Positions 57,798-64,000 of a stretch of 64,000 bases of DNA are shown piece by piece. The stretch comes from Gyrodactylus bullatarudis (taxonomy: Eukaryota > Platyhelminthes > Monogenea > Gyrodactylidea > Gyrodactylidae), in NCBI GenBank assembly GCA_012064415.1, contig SSNU01000077.1, positions 448,849 to 512,848 of the forward strand. Direction: 5' to 3'. Position numbers and translations under genes: made by a program. The stretch's first letter is position 1; each line of letters begins with the position of its first letter. Under the pieces are notes generated by a model. The model was not told the origin of the DNA, did no database searches, and worked only from the letters and a program-made list of their open reading frames with translations.

Positions 57798-60700
57798 ATG
57801 GATTCTGTAACCAAAAATAATATCAGCAACAAGGTTCTAAGAAACCATGGAGGTGAGTCTCATGCCTTTAATAATATTTCCCATAGACACAGAATCTGAA
57901 AACCCTCCTCAACCACCAAGTACCTCTAACTCTAGAGGTTTGACAAATAACAGCGACTTATCGTCAAGAATATCTAATGTGAGTTTACTTTTTAGCTGTA
58001 TTATAGTGAATTTATGTAAATTAGCTCAGTTTATCTACCTGAATTTATAAAATCTACTTCATTTGTATTAATTTTTACTTTGGTTATGGATGACTCGTAT
58101 GACGAGCTTTCTATTTCATCTTTTCAATTTGGCGAACGAAAAAAGAAGAATAGAATCACAAATACTCTTCAAAGATTTCGCAAATTCACTAGACTTGGTA
58201 ATCGTAAAATACCAAATTTTGAAAATGATAGCTATGCATCAGAATTAGAAGATTATTCTACAGTCTCCGTAACCTCTATGGAAAATACTAGTATTGTCAG
58301 TGAAGTGATAAAAAATAAGAATCACTTTAAAGAATTATTTTCGAGTCAAGAAACGTTGAAAGGGTCTGAAAATGAGGATAAAATTTCGGATTTTCATATT
58401 GACTCATCTCGCGTTGTAAAGGGCTACTTGAAGGCTTTGGAAGATTCAGAGAACAAAAAAATTCTATGCAGTCCACGCTTAAAACACAAAACAAGTCTCT
58501 TGGATAATTCTAGGAAAAAGCGAGCCATAAATCAGGTCCTAAAATTTGTTGATATAGTATTTCATCGATATGAACAAAAATATTTTTTTCATTACACAAC
58601 ATTTTCGTTTCAGACCTCAAAGGAGGACGAAAGTCGACTTGGATTTACGGATCATGTCCATCGAAAGGCTGTTAAAAAAGGTTTCAATTTTACAATCATG
58701 GTCATTGGTAAGTAGTACTATCCATTTTTGTAGATAAATAGAAATTTTTAGAATATATTATAATCATTATCTATCTATCTATTGATTGATATGCAAATTT
58801 GATGTAAATGGAAATCATTCGAATGAAAAAATGTATTTTAAATAGTGATAAATCTTATTCATTCTAGGCCAGAGTGGCTTGGGAAAGTCAACTCTTGTGA
58901 ATAGTCTGTTCCAACAGGAACTCTACAAGGATCGTCAAGTAATTTCAGCGAATCAAAGAATTTCTAAAACAACAAAAATTGAGAAACGTCAAATTGAATT
59001 AGACGAGAGAGGTGTTAAACTACGTCTCACTATCGTTGATACACCTGGCTTTGGAGATTCCATAGATTGTACAGACAGTTGGAAGTCTATTGAAGACTAC
59101 ATTGATGGAACCTTTGAACAATACTTTAAAGATGAATGCGGTCTCAATAGAAAGAATATTCAGGATAATCGAATTCATTGTTGTCTCTACTTTGTATCAC
59201 CCTTTGGCAGAGGGTAAGTTATTTCAACATTCAATATTTTTCTTTAATATTCTTCTTTAAAAAGTTGGAAAGTCGTTTAATTCTGACACCCTCATGATAT
59301 TAGATTACAATAAATAAATTTTATTTACAATAATAAACTGACCCCTGGATTACCTCTTGTCGGATTACTCATCTTGATTTTAAAAACAAACAAGTCAAGT
59401 GTTGCTTCATACTTACTTCTGGTGAATTAAATGCAATTGATGTTGCTAAAAAAAGTACCCTCTCTCTATCGAAATATATATTTTTTCAATATTATTATCA
59501 TTATTATAACATTATTAGTAGTATTTCAGGCTGGAATTATTGATGAATAAGAGGCTCAATCATTTTCTTTACTTTACTTTGACTCTGTCTGACCTTAGAT
59601 CATTCTTTGAAGTTGTCTCATCTTTTTTCTCTATCACATCAACGAAGAAAATACTTGAAGAATTCTAAATCTCCATTTCTATGGTGTGTGGACTCTTCTG
59701 TAAGAAGAAATATTTTATCTTTTGGGTACATTTGAATAAAATAAAAATGTTTGAAATAATACTCTTCACTTCTACAGCAGTCTTGTTTTATTTATTTTTT
59801 TCAATTACACAAAATATATTTCCATCTTCAATACGTACGTACATATTATACTGAATTAATCAATAACTTTAATACTTTCATGTCCAACATCTATGTTTCC
59901 TTCCGTGAATCTTGTTGTTGATGCAATTTTATTTTATTTTAGACTCAGCCCATTAGATTTAGAGATTATGCGACGCCTCCAAAAGAAAGTCAACATTGTC
60001 CCCATTATTGCAAAAGCTGACACTCTCACAGTTAACGAGTTGAAAAAGTTTAAACATCGTCTTATGGAGAACTTGACCAAGTATCAGATTGAAACATATC
60101 GACTTCCTGAATGTGACAGTGATGAAGAGGATGAAATAAAAAAGCTGGACAAAGAAATCAAGGCAAGTTATATCCCCGTCAACTTTTACTTTATCTGTTA
60201 GATTGATAGTTTGAACTTGTATTGGTTGGATCTGGTTACATAATTGCTAAATGAATAAAAATTTATCTATCCCATACACACAATCAGATTAACATGATAG
60301 TTTTTATCACAGGATACAGGTTTGTCTATGAATTGGGCTAATATTGTAACGAGATAATTTTTCAGTTTTCCTCTGTTTTTATTCCAGGCTGTTCTTCCAT
60401 TTGCTGTCATTGGAAGCACAATTAATATAGAGAATGAAAATGGTAAAAAGATGAGAGGACGTCAGTATCCATGGGGCACTGTGGAAGTTGACAATTCGTC
60501 ACATTGTGACTTTGCCAAACTTCGTCTCTTCCTTTTAAAGACTCATATGCAAGACTTGAAGGATATGACACTTGAAGTTCACTATGAAAACTACAGAGCT
60601 GAATATATCACCGATCGGATGAGTAAAAGGCAGAACGACAGATCAAAAATGAATGCATCATCTGAGCTCTCCAAGTACACTTCCAGCCATGTCAACGGAT

Positions 60701-60855
60701 CCTCATCTCACATCAATGGCAATGCTAGTCTTTACAAGTCAACCATCAACACTACCACTAACAATATCAGCTCTGAAAGTAACTCTAATGATATAGAGAA
60801 TAATAATGGCAACTATCCAAAGTATACCAATGGAGATCAAAATGTTAGTCCATAA
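57798..60855 (+). CDS. Septin GTPase
   Basis: Filament-forming cytoskeletal GTPase. Exons 57798-57852, 57887-57978, then a ~58.1 kb exon ending 58535, 58614-58707, 58868-59213, 59943-60162, 60388-60855. Core: [17 protein letters not shown] (P-loop), [11 protein letters not shown] (switch), [10 protein letters not shown] (G4), then [31 protein letters not shown] and VHYENYR (septin unique element). The N-terminus is a basic region ([17 protein letters not shown]). The C-terminal coiled coil is replaced by a Ser/Asn-rich tail ending QNVSP. The acceptor of exon 3 is unclear: either AG at 58105-58106 or an alternative start at ATG 58086 (which gives 525 aa). Intron 57853-57886 is 34 nt; intron 60163-60387 begins GC. 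Confidence 0.9.
59214..59942. other. Septin internal intron
   Basis: 729 nt, AT-rich, pyrimidine-rich near the 3' end, between the switch exon and the G4 exon. Nothing else is recognised. Confidence 0.4.
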
Positions 60856-60924
60856 ACTTATTGATAAATTATTAATAATACATTTCTAACAGCAAGATTA
60901 TAGCAATACTATTGTTGTCGTCAT

Positions 60925-61449
60925 TTATCCATCGTCAGGACAGGATTGCATATCAATCAAATCTATTTGGACTCTTTCGTTGAATTTTGAACTTTTAATG
61001 GGATTCGTAACAATTCCTTTCTTATTTGTGTTCTGATTCTTTTTACAAGTTGAGCATAAGCTCAAATAAGCTTTAATTTGTTCTTGCGTAATATTGTAAT
61101 AGTTGTTGTCAAGATTAATTTTCAAAATATCGCGTCCAGCATGTCCTAAGCTTAAGTGTCTCTGATGAATGGTATCAAATATCTCGTGATCGATGAGAAT
61201 TTCTCTTCTATTCTCTGACTTATCACTCTTCAAATAAATCCTTTCGAATCCATTTACAGTCTGGTAGTCGAATTTTTTAAAAATTCTATACAGTTTTTTG
61301 TCCGAATTTATACACGTTTGAGAAAGCTTTATATCATTCAAAAGATTTTGGTATCGCTCCATTGAATATACTTTAGACCGAATATCCACTTCTTTGGAAT
61401 TAATAAGCTCGTTAAATTTAGCTTTTAAGAAGTGTAGTGATTCTTCCAT
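60925..61449 (-). pseudogene. Retroelement integrase-type fragment (zinc-binding domain)
   Basis: 174 codons, opposite in strand to septin. After an unrecognised N-terminal half comes HQRHLSLGHAGRD, then YYNITQEQIKAYLSLCSTC, i.e. H-x3-4-H ... C-x2-C of the integrase zinc-binding domain. The start of the catalytic core follows (RVQIDLIDM, with the first acidic residue), and the frame then stops. The D-D-E core is missing, so it cannot be an active integrase. KRBA2-like and gypsy-type proteins share this layout. Either a truncated element or a domesticated zinc-binding remnant. Confidence 0.65.
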
Positions 61450-63272
61450 GGCTTAAAGGTTTTTAGATTGAGTAATTAAAACATTTTAGTTATCTTATTT
61501 CAACACTTATCTTACTAACAATTTGATTGGATAATTCAATGGATACTAACCAATTAAAATTGAACAGGTCAATCGTTAATTAGTAAAAGGATTTTTTTTA
61601 CAAAAGGTCTTGATAAAAAAGGCTTTTTCAACCCAGCCTTCAATAAATTTAAAGGGATTACATTTACATTTGAAATATTAATAAGCCTGTTGTAGGCTTA
61701 ATAATTTCAACAAGATGATATAAATATTGCTATTAGCTTAACTCGAATTAAAAAAAATATATTAAAACAGTTACACTGGTACATTCAATTGATTTCAGTA
61801 AACTATAAATAGAGGCTCTCTATTAGAGGGTTCCTTATTTCTGGTATTAGTATCAAATTTAAATGAAGAATAATTTGATTATAAAAAGTTATTTTATATC
61901 AAGTTGCGAGGTTTCTGTTATTTTTCATATTTATTTAACTGAGTTTCAGATTTATTACTAGTAACAAGATTCCCGGGATTCTTGTGACTATCAGGTAATC
62001 TTAAGACCGAGTAACAAGTTTAACTGGCTTTCAGGTAAACTTGTTACTAGTAACAAGATTAACTGAAATTTCAGGGAGTCTTAAGACTATCAAGAGTAAC
62101 AAGATTCCCGGTAACATATATATTAACTATATATGGGTCTCGGATTAACATGAGAGAACCATGAATTTGCTTAACCATTTCTATATACAATTTACAATTG
62201 ATTATAGTCTAATAATAATAGTTGACAACACTGTGATTTCCCCTTAGAGTCTATTTCTCATTGGTGAGAATGAGGATCTGGGTAAAATTCTTTGTTAACA
62301 ATTATAATAATTTTCACTCTATAAACTCTAAACAAAACGAAGTTTATCTCGATTTTTTAATTTAATCACCCATATATTCCTTACACACACTGGAACCTAA
62401 ACCAGTTTGAAATCTATTCTGCATTCAGGTCTATTTCACCAAGGCAGCCCTTGTAAGCTCTCAAGTAGTCCATAGTTACTTTGTCCTGCTTTAGTTTTTA
62501 TTCTCCTCCCTCTCCCTTTTACACTACTAGCAAACTCATCTCTCTCTCATCCCTTTAATGCTCATTTTAGTTGTTTTAGTTAACTTTCCAATATATCCTA
62601 CACATTTTTCCAACGGAGATGAGATTAACATTTCTCTTGGACTATTTTCATTATTTAACCTTTTTTCCCACGCCACCTCCACCACCATCATCATAATCTT
62701 TATCTTTAGAATATCTATAAATCCCATCGTCTTTTATTTTCTCCCTATTCCAATTTGTGGACATTTTTGGGAACATCTTTTGTTGTGATAACAAATAAAT
62801 TTTAGATGGGTAGTTTTAGCAAAAAGCAAAACATCCGATTGAAAATAATTCAAAATGCATTTTAGAATTTTTTCTTATTTCATCACCTTCATTTGCCCTC
62901 AAAGTTCCAATGGATTGAATTGAAATGAACGTAGCCTATATATATATGTAGACCTTTAGAGGTCTATATCCTTTCAGTTTAATTATCATCCATGGTTTCT
63001 TTTAATAGGGGTCTCATTCATCTTTAATAACCACCTCATTTTATTCTATAGTTTGTTTTGTGTTATTTTCTCTCTACTAATACTAATACAAATACACCAA
63101 ATACTAAAATTCACGAGTGATGTTGAATGAATCTATAATATAATATGATAATCCCAACAATATAATATCTTGTTCATAGTTTTCTTCATTCTGTACAAAA
63201 TGACATTCTTTCCTCATGAGATGAGTTCTTCAAGATGATCTATTGTATTCAAACTCTTTTCTTATTATACAG
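61450..63272. other. Gene-poor stretch, possible long septin intron
   Basis: AT-rich, with a cluster of GTAACAAG repeats (61960-62115) and pyrimidine-rich stretches. No coding exon is recognised. Confidence 0.4.
61960..62115 (+). repeat. Interspersed GTAACAAG repeat cluster
   Basis: AGTAACAAG occurs four times (about 61960, 62010, 62049, 62095) followed by ATTCCCGG or TTTAACTG/ATTAACTG. TCTTAAGAC appears twice, and TTGTTACTAGTAACAA (62041-62056) is a perfect palindrome. Irregular period of about 40-50 nt. Confidence 0.7.
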
Positions 63273-63455
63273 ATCTCCAAAGTCCAGCAGATGGCGAACA
63301 GATATCAGGATTATACTTCTAGCAACAATAACCACAAATATGACACAAATTCACTATCTGGCAAAGAGTCACCTCAATCCTCAATGAAGCATCAGCAGGC
63401 ACCCCCACCAGTCCCTGGACTCACAGCCAGTAGACCTGTTGTAGCAGGCAACTGA
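63273..63455 (+). CDS. Possible alternative last exon of septin
   Basis: Acceptor TTATTATACAG ends at 63272, followed by 60 open codons and a stop: ISKVQQMANRYQDYTSSNNN, a Ser/Asn stretch, then HQQAPPPVPGLTASRPVVAG. Phase 0 fits a donor at 60844 (AAT|GTTAGT), three codons before the septin stop. The Ser/Asn-rich style matches the septin tail. APPPVPG suggests an SH3-binding segment. It could instead be the end of another gene. Confidence 0.4.
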   Translation: MSKVQQMANRYQDYTSSNNNHKYDTNSLSGKESPQSSMKHQQAPPPVPGLTASRPVVAGN

Positions 63456-64000
63456 AATATTTTTCTTTTTCATAAACCCTCCTTATTTCTTCCGGAAGAT
63501 GAGAAGATTTTTTATTGTTCTTAAACTCAAATTATTATTATTATTACTACTACTAATATTAATTGTGATTGGTTGTTCCCCCATCTGTATTATTCAGGTA
63601 TTTATTTCCCATTGATGAACAATGAAATTTCCACCACTCTTGACTCACTCTCCAGTTCAGAATCTTTTCCAGTTTCAATATCTAGTAGATAAGAATAGAT
63701 TCTACACTAACCTTGTGTGTCGAATTAAGAATTTGCCTATTTGTTTTTTGATCCAAGAAAAGCTTCCAGGAGACCATATTGAATTATTTCGAAATTTCTT
63801 TCCCCTTTCCATCTTCTTCTTATCAGCTCTTACTTTTTGTATGCGTGGATGCAAAAAATAGTTTGTTTCTATTATATTCAAATGTGTGTAATAATCTCTC
63901 CTTCTTATTTTTATGTTTATACTTACGACAAAACAATAAAAAACTAATTTAATAAATGCATAGAACAATGAACTAAATTTTTGTTACTTTTCGAAACTAA
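63456..64000. other. 3' flank after the last open exon
   Basis: AT-rich with an (ATT/ACT)n run at 63530-63560 and AATAAA at 63935-63940, a candidate polyadenylation signal for the exon ending 63455. No gene is supported. Confidence 0.35.

Noticed and set aside
58536..58613. In-frame open 78-nt segment of septin as coding
   Set aside because: It is flanked by GT and a strong TTTCGTTTCAG acceptor and is Phe/Tyr-rich, unlike the polar flanks; an intron is more likely.
1..64000. CRISPR arrays, bacterial operons, rRNA or complete tRNA genes
   Set aside because: None seen; the window is eukaryotic nuclear DNA with spliceosomal introns.

Overview
The window is animal nuclear DNA: AT-rich, with genes split by spliceosomal introns. 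Recognisable products include a plexin, a NIM1-type kinase, an Ig-domain surface protein, a C1q-domain protein, RPS6, ALYREF, RPB6, G6PD, a septin, SELENOO, METTL15, RMND1, a nocturnin-type phosphatase, PDCD6, TRAP-delta and C2H2/C2HC zinc-finger proteins. I joined exons by hand, requiring splice consensus, unbroken reading phase and family similarity. Almost all models close exactly from start to stop in phase.

Three features point to a compact invertebrate genome. (1) Introns are often tiny: 13 are 25-42 nt long, most of them in G6PD, ALYREF, SSR4, RMND1 and NOCT. (2) Genes are packed, often head to head (PDCD6/ALYREF, RMND1/NOCT, RPB6/septin, C2HC protein/G6PD). (3) Two genes lying close behind a same-strand neighbour (METTL15 behind RPS6, SELENOO behind the C2HC protein) begin directly at a splice acceptor, in frame, with no ATG of their own at that point. 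This is what a spliced leader that supplies the AUG would produce. Tiny introns plus an AUG-donating leader are known from flatworms, so a platyhelminth with a small genome (for example a monogenean) is my best guess. Orthonectids, dicyemids and other trans-splicing animals remain possible; this is inference.

Layout. 1-8168 (+): 3' two thirds of a plexin, 24 exons. 8477-8995 (-): TRAP-delta. 9460-19514 (-): NIM1-like kinase with large repeat-filled introns. 21127-30928 (-): two-Ig surface protein over 10 kb. 30.9-33.7 kb: gene-poor, with a piggyBac-like MITE. 33757-34909 (-) RMND1 and 35075-35943 (+) nocturnin-like. 36423-39525 (-): secreted collagen/C1q protein. 39918-44285 (-): large C2H2 zinc-finger protein. 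44687-45142 (+): orphan. 45276-45785 (-) PDCD6; 45914-46936 (+) ALYREF; 47550-48353 (+) RPS6; 48461-49682 (+) METTL15. 50111-52707 (-) SELENOO; 52859-54535 (-) C2HC zinc-finger protein. 54953-57016 (+) G6PD; 57182-57604 (-) RPB6; 57798-60855 (+) septin, with a possible alternative last exon at 63273-63455. An integrase-like fragment lies at 60925-61449 (-).

The right half is mostly housekeeping (translation, mRNA export, transcription, pentose phosphate pathway, mitochondrial maintenance). The left half holds cell-surface and signalling genes with long introns carrying several families of non-autonomous mobile elements.
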